Below, piece after piece: positions 12,001 through 23,330 of a stretch of 64,000 nucleotides of DNA. Both the position numbers and the translations under genes were made by a program. The notes beneath the pieces are model-generated. The model saw only the letters and a program-made list of their open reading frames with translations, was not told where the DNA came from and did not search any database. Source of the stretch: Ascidia mentula (Eukaryota > Chordata > Ascidiacea > Phlebobranchia > Ascidiidae); contig OX387199.1 of NCBI GenBank assembly GCA_947561715.1, positions 19,721,001 to 19,785,000 on the forward strand, in the 5' to 3' direction. How positions within the stretch are numbered: the stretch's first letter is position 1; each line of letters opens with the position of its first letter.

Positions 12001-13564
12001 AAAAAGCATAATAGCTTTGGCATTCATGTTCAGATTAATTATTTCCTAAAAGTTTTTTTAAGTATTTTGCACCTGAGCAACTCATAATTGTTCGCAGAAT
12101 TTCTCCCTCGCAAAACCCGACCCCAGCGTTTAGAAATCAAACCGACGTCCACGAAGTCCAGGACAAACACAACAACTCTACAGCAGTGGTGGTTGTCGTC
12201 TTCTCTTCCCTAGCTCTCGTCTGCATCCTCATCCTCGTGTTCCACAATGCGGGAAGAAGAAGGTCCTTCTCCAGATCTGTAAAGAAGATTTTCGGATTCG
12301 GATCCTCCCCTTCAAACTACAGATACATCAGGGTAAGGATTCAGCAGATGTTTTTTTTATGATTTTAGATGTTTTTTTTGTGTTCAGCCTATGTTGAATT
12401 ACAGTTTTATTACAGTTTGTTTACATCGTGAATTTCACTGATTTTAAATCGATTTTGTGCGTTTTTTTTAGTATCTTTAAATTACCTAAAGCTGATGTAT
12501 GTCAAAACAAACTAAGGCTTCGTCGTTTTTATGAATACATCCCAAAGGAACTTTCTTAAGTGACCTTTCGTTCGCTTTGTCCTAAGGCGGAGTTGTTCAG
12601 CCCGTTTCCAAATAACCAAAACTATACATATATATATTGATATTCACTTCATTGCGCGGTTTGAGCAACCGATTAAACACTGCACTTAAATATGTAATTC
12701 CCAAAACAAAGTGCACCATCAACTGTAGTTCAAGTTGTGATAATTTTTTCCATTTCGGTATCAACGTGTGGTGAAAAAAATAACACGAATTGCCAATCAC
12801 AAACCACAGAACTATATTGTTCATAGCGGCGCATTTTATTTAAAGAACCATTCACATTTGCTCGTCCATAGTAAGCAAAAAATATAAAAAAAAAATTGGA
12901 AAAAGAACAGAAATTGCCAGGTTTCCCGCGAAATCATTTGCGAACATTTAGCCCAAAACGGTGGACACCCCTGTCTTAAATCTACCTTTCTCTGTCGTAA
13001 TTAATACATATATCCCCTCCACTACACCAGGGTAGCGATGACGAGGATGGGACGGGGTTATTCGATGACATGGATGACCTCCACATGCAGCAGGAAACTA
13101 GTTTGTTGGGAGGAGGTCAGAGAATGCACGGAGCGACGAACACTGGAGGTAAGACAACTTTAATCTCTTCGTGTCGAGAAAGACGTCAGATTTTGAGTTC
13201 TTTCGGGAATTGTATTGGATGTTGTACCTTTTTTAAACGCCCCATGCCTTGTGTTTATCCAGGATCAACGGTGCCGTTGGCGTCGATAGGTGGCGCTGCT
13301 GTGGACAATGACACCGATGACCTTTTCGCTGTCCCGGATGTAAGTGTGAAAAGTTCTAAGCGCGGTAAAGCCCCCAAACCGCAAAAAGGCAAAACAAAGA
13401 AAAAGCGTCAAAATCCGAATCCGTTTGAGGAAAGCGACAGTGATGACCTTCTTCCTTTCCTCAAGGACAAAAAACCGCCGAAATCCAGAGCACCAGGGGT
13501 GGGTGGAGAGAAAAAGGTTGAAACTTATCATGACGATGACGATGAGGATTTATTGGAGGGTTAA
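1..13564 (+). CDS. IGF2R: Cation-independent mannose-6-phosphate receptor (IGF2R-like), C-terminal 1114 aa; 5' part outside window
   Basis: Type I receptor that carries mannose-6-phosphate-tagged hydrolases from Golgi to endosomes. I see 20 phase-consistent exons: 3-157, 498-820, 1327-1452, 1968-2103, 2527-2717, 3043-3227, 3384-3536, 3650-3820, 4164-4374, 7593-7731, 7820-7918, 8139-8226, 8616-8791, 9776-9925, 10376-10569, 10834-10933, 11154-11246, 12098-12332, 13031-13148, 13263-13564 (stop TAA). They sum to 3345 nt. They encode six tandem MRH repeats recognisable by YxINVCR, SLG and CxYxFxWxT..C signatures (for example YYINVCRSLL in exon 1, CGYFFEWYTSAMC in exon 17). A membrane span and an acidic cytosolic tail follow. 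No fibronectin type II insert is seen in this part. Human IGF2R has 15 repeats, so the missing 5' end probably holds more. Repeat 1 has a weak closing motif (CIVQMLW) and is followed by a Gly/Ser-rich linker. Family assignment is firm; whether individual repeats bind ligand is not. Confidence 0.9.
4384..7195 (+). repeat. 18-bp minisatellite, about 156 units, inside a receptor intron
   Basis: The consensus unit is GGAATGAGTGTTGGGAYA. Variation falls mainly at the last bases (GATA, GACA, rarer GAAA; GAGACA when the preceding G is changed). It fills most of the intron 4375-7592, between two exons of the fourth MRH repeat. Runs of identical GATA units (about 4741-5480) alternate with GACA runs, and a variant series is duplicated at about 6098-6190 and 6969-7060. 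Since 18 is divisible by 3 and the unit lacks stops in several frames, the array creates very long open frames on both strands. The frame entering from the upstream exon stops at once (TAG at about 4388), so none is coding. Confidence 0.97.
7919..8138 (+). other. GC-AG intron in the receptor gene
   Basis: The donor reads AACAG|GCAAGA and the acceptor is TTTTTTAG. Only this GC donor keeps the frame (codons ...AAC AG|A TAT TAC). The nearest GT donor lies after an in-frame TAG. The sequence matches the usual GC-donor consensus AG|GCAAG. Confidence 0.75.
8900..9033. mobile_element. Short inverted-repeat element (MITE-like), 134 bp
   Basis: The 21-bp end ACAATTTAAAATAGACTGATC at 8900-8920 is repeated as its perfect reverse complement at 9013-9033. 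The interior holds TTCGACGTTTCGTCTGTC and CTTCATCA, which resemble the core of the element at 35562-35815. It lies in the intron 8792-9775 and has no coding capacity. Confidence 0.7.
9371..9560. repeat. Interspersed repeat R1, copy 1
   Basis: The stretch 9482-9560 (CGATACGATAGCTGTGATC... through ...CATTGCATGAAACATTAC) matches 15904-15985 closely over about 80 bp. An inverted copy of part of it (ATCGTATCGCAAGTTATATT at 9371-9390, continuing to TCTGTGTGA) faces it. This copy is therefore partly palindromic and may be a foldback element. It is in a receptor intron. Confidence 0.65.
12098..13564 (+). other. Transmembrane segment and sorting tail of the M6P receptor (last three exons)
   Basis: Exon 12098-12332 encodes a hydrophobic stretch (TAVVVVVFSSLALVCILILV) followed at once by a basic stop-transfer segment (GRRRSFSRSVKK) and the YxxPhi-type motif YRYI. 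Exons 13031-13148 and 13263-13564 encode a strongly acidic tail. It ends DDDDEDLLEG, in which DEDLL fits the DxxLL signal bound by GGA adaptors, and it contains a second acidic dileucine, SDSDDLLPF. Vertebrate CI-MPR ends in a comparable acidic-cluster dileucine. The tail therefore supports receptor identity and Golgi-endosome cycling. Between these motifs lies a lysine-rich stretch (KPQKGKTKKKRQ). Confidence 0.85.
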
Positions 13565-15393
13565 AAGATTCAAGACCTTTCTAGCTGTTATCATAGCGAC
13601 AAACTTGATTTGCTTTTCGACGTCGGTATAACGCTGGAATGGCCCAAGTTTGAAAACGTACGACGTAATAATGACAGGATTATGACGACAGATTCATATG
13701 CAACGTTGGAAACACTCGGTCTGTTGTACGTCTGTAATTAGCTTTTGTACTAAAAGAAAACCACATTCAGTAGCTTGTAGCACGGTTGTCTTGGTTGCGC
13801 TTGTAGATTTGTCGCAATTTGGTAAAACCCCCTTTCCGCTACCTTTCCTGGCATCCCTGTTCTTTGATTTTTTGCGTAGATTTTCTTGTTTGTGGCAATC
13901 GTGCTTTGCAGCAGTGTATAATGTAAGTGAATGTGGTGCGTTTGCAAACACAATTAATGCTTATAGTATGAACTTGCTCTTCAGAAAGTTATTTTACAAA
14001 AAAACATACTGTTTTTGTTGATCGGGTCCTGAACGTCGATCGGTTCTTGAAAATCTCCGACAAGCAAAATTCCTAGTTGTCGTGTGAATGAAAGCGTGAG
14101 CAAAAAAAAACGCATTTTTTAGGCGAATAGACGACATTGCCGATAACCCATCAGCGCATCAGTACACGTTTGAAGTTTATATTCACGTATTGTACCATTT
14201 TCCAACCTTTGTAAGGATACAATTCCGCCACTATTGCAGGTTTGAGATTTGTTCCATTTATTTGTGTGTACTCAAGATTGTTTCACGTATATTGATATTC
14301 GCGTGGTATGCAAATATGATCGTTTTTGGCAAATTTCGCGCGGTTTGAATCGTTGCTTCATTGTGGACTGGAAGGGTTTGGATTTGAAGTTAACGTAAAT
14401 ATCAAAAAATTAGCGCAAACTTAATTTTTCTTCACAATTCTCACAAATTTTTTTGATGATCACTAAACGTCACTTTTACACAAATATGGAATCTTCAAAC
14501 AGACTCTAATTTGTTGTAGCTTCTTTTCAGTCAGTTATAGCATCTTTCACTACTGCTTTTGACTGTGATTTGTGTGCAATCACTTCTTTTTCTTTTTGCC
14601 CATATCTGGTAATGTGGTAATACACTTTGTGGAAAATACACCAACCTTATGTTCAGACTTGAGACTGTACAAAACTTAGTGCTTCAAGACCCTAACCGGT
14701 TATATTCACCCCTATTCGAACACTCAAATGTCATAGTTTGCATTTTAATTTTGTAAATATGGACGTTATGTTAAAAAATTGGTGGCAAGTCAACTTAAGG
14801 ACATTTCTTAGGCAGCTTGTCCAACGATAGCCAATGTTATGTTAATTAAATTTATATTCCCCTGTAAAATCACAAATAAAATTTTTATTCTTTGAATGTT
14901 GGCATAAGCTGGCGATTTTCAAATGTTATTCGCTCATGCGCAACAGATTTATATCAAGCCATTACCGACAAAACGCTAAACATGCAGAAAAATGAACAAC
15001 GCATTTTGTAAAATACTATTTGTTGAATTTTGCAATAACAAACCACAAGAAAAAAAAGCATGTTTTAATTTTGATACGACGTGTACGTTGCTTAGTAACC
15101 ATACTTAAACTATCCGATTTTATTTTGAGATTATCGTGTAAAATATTCCCACGCTTTGTCATAAATATGTAAAAACCCAAACATTGAGACGAAGTTAATA
15201 ATTTTAATTTTGTAGATAACATTTATTTGTTTTAAATTCTTAACATGTGGCCGTAAAATAAAGCTGAACAATTTGTTTTGGATCTATAATGGTACGGATA
15301 TTTATAATCCAAACAGTAAACAATTTCCATGGTGCACTGGCTACTATAGGCGTTGTTCTTTGACTATTTTTTGTTCAAATGTTAAACTAGAAA
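13565..15393 (+). other. Receptor 3' UTR and intergenic spacer
   Basis: No exon with paired splice signals is visible between the receptor stop and the IQUB start. The first clear AATAAA on the + strand that I see is at 14875-14880. The 3' UTR may thus be about 1.3 kb, although an atypical signal could lie earlier. The rest is AT-rich and featureless. Confidence 0.5.
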
Positions 15394-18300
15394 ATGTCAG
15401 AGCAGGCAGCTGAAAATAATCCAACGGAAGAACCCGTAAACACTGGTATTAAACTACAGGGTTTGTTTGCTTTCTAGAAGTAAAAAAATTGCAATATTTT
15501 CTTGTTTGGTCTCATAAGCTATAGTGTTTTTTTATATGATTTTGGTGAAATGTCACAGTATTGCATATTATTTGTTCAAAATGTGTTTGTGCTTATCATA
15601 ACAATGAATGGTGTAATTACAGAACAGGCAATTGGTGTTGGAACTGAAGAAACGACAGCAACTGAAGCCCCATCCAACTCCCCTGTTCCCATTCCATCTA
15701 CTGGTAAGCCTAATTTGCATTCTAAGCCTTACTACTTTGTTGTATCATTATTTTTTATTGAATATTTAAAGTAAAATTATAGCAATATAATATAAATATT
15801 TTCAGCCACAAATTAAATTTACTCGTCGACAGTAATCATTAAAAGAGGCTGAATGAGTTAGGCTGCAAGGCCTGGGTTGCTAAGCCTGTAAACCTAATGA
15901 TTGCGATACGATAGCTGTGATCCTCAAGCAAGGACCTGCACAGTAGGGCAATCCTGCCAATCATGCCATTGCATGAAATATTACTGGGGCAGTGTGTAAT
16001 TGATTATATTTAGTTGGAATAAAGGAATGGAAATTGTAAACAATATTTTTCAAGGTAATGAGACAAAACTTTTGGTTTTATCCAGTGTAACAAAATTCCA
16101 CAAATGGAATTTACTTATAGTCAGTCCCAAATGTAGTAAAACTTTTAGTTTTATTCCAGTTAATTAATACAGAAAATACCATATATTCTGCATCCATTTT
16201 GGTGTATAGAAAAGAAACACCATGATAACATTGTCTATGCCCGGAAAAACTAAAATAATATTTCGGACATTGTAAATTTTTTTTGTCACTCACAGGTGTT
16301 GATGAACCAAATGCAGAAAATGCACCCCCAGAAACTTCGGGTGCAGACGAGGAAAATAAAGTCACAGAACCAAGTGTAACTGAGGATGCGACAACAACTG
16401 AAAGATCTGGTTAGAAACAAATCTATTTTTGTACAAAATTTATGTACACCGTTTGCATTAATGTGTACGTGTAATGTTTGTTTTGTTTATAGTTCATAGC
16501 ATTCAATTTTTAATGTTCAAAACAGAATTTCCGGAAGCTGTTAAAGTAGCTGAAGTTGAGGAGGTTGAAGAACCAAAAACAGCAGCAGAGACGAACCCTG
16601 AAGAGAATGAAGAAGAAAAAGATCCAACTGCCACAGGTTGTACATGGAATAAACATGTTTAGAGTTGTTAAGAATGACAGGAATATGTCTTTTGTCGCCA
16701 ACTTTAGAAGTAACTCTAAAATTTTGCCTGCATTATTGGTGAAATTGTGGTAAAGGCAGCATAAGTCATGTTGATGAAACAATTCTGAAGGTCTAACTGT
16801 CGAAAACTATGTTTTAGTAAAGTTCCAACTTCTTCCAAGCAAGCAAATTGTGACTGTCGCTTCATCTTTAAAAAGCACGATACAAGCTTTGCAACATGAA
16901 CTTGCCGACAAACTTAAAGTACCAGCTGCTGTCATTCAACTTTCGTATGGAGGTATGTAGTTCACAATTAGTGTTAATTAAGCTTTCCTTAAAGGTGACA
17001 TGAAGTATTTCCAGTAATTGTAGTAAATATAAAAAAATGTACATTTAAAAGGCCATGTATACATTGCAAGATTCATTTATGGCATTGTTTCCCAACCTGT
17101 AGTACGTGGGGGCATTCCAGGTGGTACTTGAGGACCTATCTGTAATTTGCGGATATAGTTCGAATTAAAAAAATTGTAAGTGATCTCGAAATGTTTGTTA
17201 CTTCATCCCCTAGGTAACTTTGTAACACTCAACTAGGTGGTACGCGTCGCATTTTTTTTACCTCCAAGTGGTACGCAACCACAAGAAGGTTGGGAATCAC
17301 TGATTTATGGGGTGATTTATAGATATGTGCTTTTTGATCCACAGGCAAGACAGTGTCAGAAAATACGGTCTTGAGTGAACTAGAAGTAATTCCAAATGGA
17401 ACTGTGCAGTTTGATGTTGTATCCACTGATCCTGAGAATGCACCTCTTAAACCAAAGCAGGAGAAATCAGAATTAAGTTCATCTGATGTCATAACTGTGC
17501 GACTTTTAAAAGGTAAAAAGATGTCAGATAAACTAAGCATAATTGTTTGTTTTTTTCCTTCTTTGAATAGAATACACATTTTGGAATATTTTAAACAAAA
17601 AACAAATTTTAGTTGGATTAAAAGGTTATTAGTGGAAACATATTTCTGTCTATAGATCCACTTCAATAAGACTTGTACTTGTACAGAATCTAGCATCTAG
17701 CCCTCTAGTGGACATTGTCTTTTTTCCAAAAATACCAATTTATTTGGTTAGAAATTCATTAGTTTTAAACAGAAAGTTTCAGATTAAAGTCAACTGGTTT
17801 TACCTAAACATTGAAAAAATAAATTTCATGTATGGGCATCATCAGTTTCTAAAATAAAATAGCTACTACATTAATATGATAAATAAAACTCCCAGCACAC
17901 CCTTGCACAGAAAACAATGAATATGATGACGTGGTTGTCGAGATTGAGCGAACAACCCGAAAAAAGCAATTCCTCGGTGGCTACAGAAATAAACTCACAG
18001 GTTCTGAATATCATCATGCAACTTCACAAACTTTAACAAAACCCAGACCAACGACCGATGTGGAAAAATTCAGCAGAGATTGTCAAGTAAGTGTAACACA
18101 GGTTTTATATTTCCTTGTCAAACAAATGGGTTTTGTGTTGGTATAAGTTTTATTTGCTTTTTCATATGTTCTGCCATATAAATTTTTTTTTTTCTTGTGT
18201 CTATGTTTAAATTTATGGTATTTTATTTACTGATAATAATTGCATGCATTGAAAGTGTACAAATAAAAACAATCTCGGAAGACCTTCTTTATAAACGAAA

Positions 18301-21300
18301 CAACACAATTGTACTAAACATGGTCAGCAGTTTGTGGTTTAGTTACATACATTTCATGTATAAGAAGAGATTATTGTTTTCTTATGTCAGACTGTGTTTG
18401 AACGAAATCGCTCGAGCCAAACAACCAACACAACTTCCACTCAAATGACAAAAGTTGGATGTTATGTTTCAACACAAGAAGACAAACTGATTGCACCAGG
18501 AAAATATACAACATACCAGGAATACTTTGATGAAAGATATAAAGCTGTGAGCATTTAATTGTTTGTTTGTTACTTTTTTCTTGTCGTAAGTATATGTGAA
18601 CATGAAATACTGTAAATATATTTAAACCTAGATGAGGGAGTACTGACAGAAAAATTCATATTTCAAATGGGTTTCCATAGAAATTTCTTTTTTAATGGGC
18701 TTGCGTAGAAATTTCCCTTTGGTTGCAACAGAAAAAAGTTTGTGAAGCCTTGTTTTAATATACAACAATAATGGAAATTGCACTGTTCATGTTTTCCGGA
18801 TAAACTTTAACCTTTTCGTTTTTCAGGTCATCATTCTACAGTCGTACTTCCGCAGATGGCAAGCTAGGAATCTCGTCAATGAGCTGAAACTGGACAGGGA
18901 TCGTAGGATGGAGTGGGAGAAGCAGGAGGAGATTAGGAAGAGGAGGGAGAAGGAGGAGAGGATCAAGAAAGAGTTTGAGAGGAGAATGAAACCAAAGACA
19001 AAGGAGGACTTTGATTTGCTCTACGCTGCATTGGAGAGTAAGTCTGCAGAGCTGTATGTTCTTGGTTTTGTGCTTACAAAGATATCATTTGATCAAGTGA
19101 AACACATAGTCCATTTAAATATGTTGTGGTCTATATTTGTGTAGTGTCACAAATGTCTAAAATAGGTTCAAGACACAAAAAAACTTTAAAAGATGCAATA
19201 AAGCTATTGCAAAAAAGCATGGAAACGATAATTTAATACGTCGGTCTGGTCAGCTCCTTATAATCATGGAGCTACACCAATCGCGTCATTCAAACTGATG
19301 ATGACATTAGTTTTTGCCGAAACATCTTCTTTTAAACATGACAGTGTTAATAGCAATATGGGCCATTCTCTTTATACTCGTAATTTAATAAGTTATGATG
19401 AAATAAATTTGTTCAAAAAACTTTTTGTTGCTTAACAAAAATAGACAAACACAAATCATTTTACCATAATACATGTATTTAGAATGGAGACTGGAGGAGT
19501 TGGGTCACATTAACGAGGAACTGGACGGTCCAGAAAGAAAGGCAGCACTGTGTTCCCTTCTTGAACAAGAAACTCAACTGATTGCGTCGATCGGGAGACA
19601 CAAAATCGAAGCTGGCAAAGATAACAAGGAAAAAAGTATCCAGAAGTTTCTGGACAAAGTAAGAATATCGGTTCTTTTTTTGACTTTTTGACGAATTGTA
19701 AACCGAGCAAAAAGAATTTGTTGCAACATATGATGATATGGTAGTGCTAATTTTAATTTGAATTAAAGAGAAAATTTCTTTACTTTTTTGTCATTAATAT
19801 TGTTTAACACGACGAACATTATGCTTAATGAAGGAGATGGGAAATGTGTAATTGTGCGCAGGATGATGCTAGAATAACCTTAAGGTTTTCGAAGGAATTT
19901 TAATCATCATTGCTCTTTTAAGGCTGCTGCACCTAAACGATGGAAGGCGTATGATGGCCGTTACACGGAGATGGATACTCAGTACACGATAAGAGCTAAG
20001 GAAATGAGGGACATTTACAACAGCATCAATATGAAATATCTCACCCAGGATGAAAGACTGGATGTTCTTTTGACGTTGAAACACACTGTGAAGGTAAAGA
20101 ATTTAGTGTAGTAGTGCAGTATAAAGTGATTCTTTTTTGTATGTTTTTTCAGGAACATGACTGCAAACTGACACGCGAGATAACAGAGTTAATCGATCGC
20201 GAAGCAGACCTTCTCATGCGTGGAGTTGCCGAGGTCAATCTGGAAGGATTGAGAAAGCGGATTTCCACATTATTCTTGCAATATTGCAAAAATCCTCTAT
20301 TCAACCCAGAAGCTGCAAGATTGCTCAAAGTAATCTTCACCATAATTTTAACGTTTATTTCAAAAATTCAGATTTTTACAAGAATAAATGATTAAATTCT
20401 CAGCTAGTTCAGCTCTACAGTCACCACCTTGCAGGTTGAAACAATGCGCACTTAAATTACCTCAAGTTTAGTAAAAAAAATAATCATGTGAAGACAATTT
20501 GTCTGTGGTGTCTAAACTGGACAAAATGCTTCTATAAAACAATTTTTAGCTTAAAATAAGATGACAGTCAATTTGTGATTTGTCAGGTTCCGCAAGATCC
20601 AAGCACCCTCAGAAAGGACATTTATTTTTGTCCATCAGCCAACCAATACCTTCCATCTACTGAGTTCAAAATCACAGCTAACTCAAGATCTGTGGGCAAA
20701 TGTAGAAAGTGAGTAAGGTTTTTGCATTGATCTTCATATCCAAAAACATACATATTACTTCTACAGAACTTGTTCTTTTATGTACATACATTATCAACAT
20801 GTGTTATAAACTGTCAGTGAAAGTTTGTTTGAATGGAACATTCAACAGCAAAACTACAAAAAAAACAACCACCGCATCATTTAGTGCATTTTTTATGTGT
20901 ATTTCTTTTCTACAGAGTTCAGGAGCTCGACAATGCAGCTCGTTCAAGACAAGACTTCTCCCATTACCGCATTATGTTGCGCAACCTTCGACGCACTGAA
21001 GAAACATACAGCGACAACAGTCAAATTGCCTTCCTTATTCAGGTCTGTCATTTTGATTTATGGTAGATAATATTCCAAAGGCTTGCAACTTGAGTTATAT
21101 CAGTGCATACTGGCCAACAGTTTAATCTGCACCAGAATCGAATTTAGAAGCATTACAGAAGATATTTTATGATTTTTCAAGTAACTCTGCATCGATTTGT
21201 TTCTACAGGAGAAAGATTTGCAATATCTTGTGGAGAACATTTGGGCAACACAGAGTATTCTGAGCGCTTGGGATGACCTCTATGACCTTGTCCTGGTCCG

Positions 21301-22047
21301 CTGGGATAGAGATGAGGAATGGTCACCTTGGAACTGCATCCTTTTAACCAAAGATGAGGCGATCGCTCATGCGCGTCTGGATCACCTAAATGAGGTATTT
21401 GAAGGATCACAACAGACTTGAACTTTAAATGTATTAGATATCTTTTTAAAACAATATGCTGTGAACTGTTTATCAAATGGTGCTAATTTTATTTAGATTT
21501 CTGCTTTTTTATTGCAAGGTCTTGACAAAACTGTTTTATGTAGTGTTTTGTAATAAGTGCCGTAACTGATAAAAAAAAAATGTTTTACATTGGCAGTAAT
21601 AGTTTTTAAACCCCTATTTTTTGAAAGGATATTTTTAAACGTATAGCTACCAAACCACTTTTTAAACTGTTTAAACTAATCACTTTTGGCATATTATGGT
21701 AAGAGCAGTTTAGTGACATGAGACTGACATAACATTTAAACCAACATTGTTTTTTTGAAAGGTTTTCAAAAATGGTAAGTAAAACAACTTTAAGGAATAT
21801 CAAAATGCATTAAAAATGGACCCCAGTAAAATAAATAATTGTGTTGCTTTGAAACATGGTTGTGGGGTCATTTCAGGCATATGGTCAAGTCTTCATCCTG
21901 AAGGTGAAGAACAAGCACACGTTGGCTCGAATCTACTTCAGTCGGTTACCTGGAATGTCTGAACAACTTCGGAAGAAGTCCACAGGATCTCAACGACTTC
22001 CAGGTCCTGGCGAAGTTCGTGGAAAGAATGTTTTAAATGCTTATTGA
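15394..22047 (+). CDS. IQUB: IQ motif and ubiquitin-like domain protein, complete (782 aa)
   Basis: IQUB is an axonemal protein (FAP253 in Chlamydomonas) associated with the base of radial spoke 1. Sixteen exons: 15394-15445, 15623-15703, 16296-16409, 16526-16636, 16818-16952, 17345-17512, 17896-18086, 18391-18546, 18827-19037, 19483-19658, 19923-20093, 20153-20329, 20587-20708, 20916-21042, 21209-21394, 21877-22047. They sum to 2349 nt, close to the vertebrate length of about 790 aa. Residues 1-120 are acidic and low-complexity. A ubiquitin-like fold spans about 120-205 ([18 protein letters not shown]). The family hallmark [17 protein letters not shown] follows near 240. The IQ motif [14 protein letters not shown] starts near 338 and leads into a charged coiled coil. 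Conserved C-terminal blocks include [13 protein letters not shown] and [13 protein letters not shown]. The first ATG after an AG (AAACTAG|AAAATG) was taken as start; that AG could be an ordinary or spliced-leader acceptor. Confidence 0.95.
15850..15988. repeat. Interspersed repeat R1, copy 2, in an IQUB intron
   Basis: Positions 15904-15985 match the copy at 9482-9560. The preceding 50 bp (GGCTGCAAGGCCTGGG... AAGCCTGTAAACC) resemble 57748-57782. This suggests a composite or SINE-like family with at least three copies in the window. No RNA polymerase III promoter was established. Confidence 0.6.
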
Positions 22048-23006
22048 CTTTTGTAATGTCATCTTTCCTGTCTATGTTTTGTTTTACTGCATTATTTTGA
22101 CTTAACTGCAGCAGCTTGTGTCACCTGAGTATTTCTTTTACATTAGCATTGCTCAAAGCACAGATTCTTCAATAACACGACAACGACTGTGTTTAAATTA
22201 CTGCACTTTCTGTTAAAGACAATTTTCCGTCAGTCGCGACTTTTTTCTTAAAAAAATACTGTGGCTGCATGTTGTCAAAATGGACTGGTTATTGTTCAAC
22301 AAATACTTGGCAGAACATTCGCATTTACAAGCTTGTATTAAAAATTGTACAAAATTTACAAAGCAAAATCAACAAATATATTGCAGGAACATCACACTTT
22401 CCATTTTTCAACCCAAATACTTGACACATTCATACTGATGTTCGACACAGTAGTACCAAGATAAATTATGATAATCAGATTTAGTATAAATAAATATGAT
22501 TTAAGAAACACACACGCACATGGACATCCTTATCTACAAAAACAACTTTTCAGACACACTAAGAAGCTAGCAGGCACAAGCCTAAAACTAATTTTTGCAC
22601 CAATTCACATTTAAATCAATTAAAAACAAGCACGCAAGCAAACTAGGCATTCCTGCCTGCAGGAAATAACCAGCACAAAGGATGCATATATAATTACAAC
22701 ATCATCACAAATTAAAATAGATCAAAAGGCACTAAAAAATTTGGCCCCATGTGACAATGATGATCCGATTTTGGAAACTACCCTACGGAGGATGGAGTAA
22801 TTGAGCTACATTTACAAAAGTACAAAGTAAGTTTAAAAAAAGTAACCTTGTCATAATGGTAGAAAATGGTATAGAAAAAGGATGATGTGCATTAAAATTC
22901 ATAAATAACAAGTATCAGCAAAATAACACACATATCTTCAGACAAGCATTCCCAGTCATCGTTCTGTGAGCTGCATACAGATGGCCACTGTTTCGACCTA
23001 CAATTC
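22048..23006. other. Convergent intergenic region between IQUB and a BIR gene
   Basis: IQUB (+) and the small BIR gene (-) converge here. A + strand AATAAA lies at 22489-22494, 440 bp after the IQUB stop. A copy of repeat R2 (22968-23003) lies just beyond the stop codon of the minus-strand gene, so it probably sits in that 3' UTR. No further exon is supported. Confidence 0.5.
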
Positions 23007-23330
23007 CTAATATCCTTCTCCGGGTCCATAAATGTCCTCACTGTCACTGAGATACATTTCATCTGGCCAATCACCATCTTTGCCACCTGCAAAGTTTATT
23101 CTGTGTAAACCTAGGTGTAATATACAAATAAATGATAAGAAATCAAAGTACTATTTTTTTAAGGTAATTTGTAACTGGTTGCAGTTACAGTACATGTTAA
23201 GGCAAATTAAAGCTTAAAATGATGGTACATATATTTCAATGTAAATAAACTAAAACTTTGACGAGAAAACAAAATTATTCACTTCTGTGAGCTGCATACT
23301 GATGGCCACTGTTTCGACCTATGAGGTCTC
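22968..23330. repeat. Repeat R2, two direct copies
   Basis: GTGAGCTGCATACAGATGGCC and the following ACTGTTTCGACCTA at 22968-23003 recur with one change at 23286-23321. There the sequence runs on into TGAGGTCTCATCAGTGCAGC. A reverse-complement copy lies at about 49906-49935 and a diverged one at about 32992-33015. The first copy is in the 3' UTR and the second in the last intron of the small BIR gene. Confidence 0.65.
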
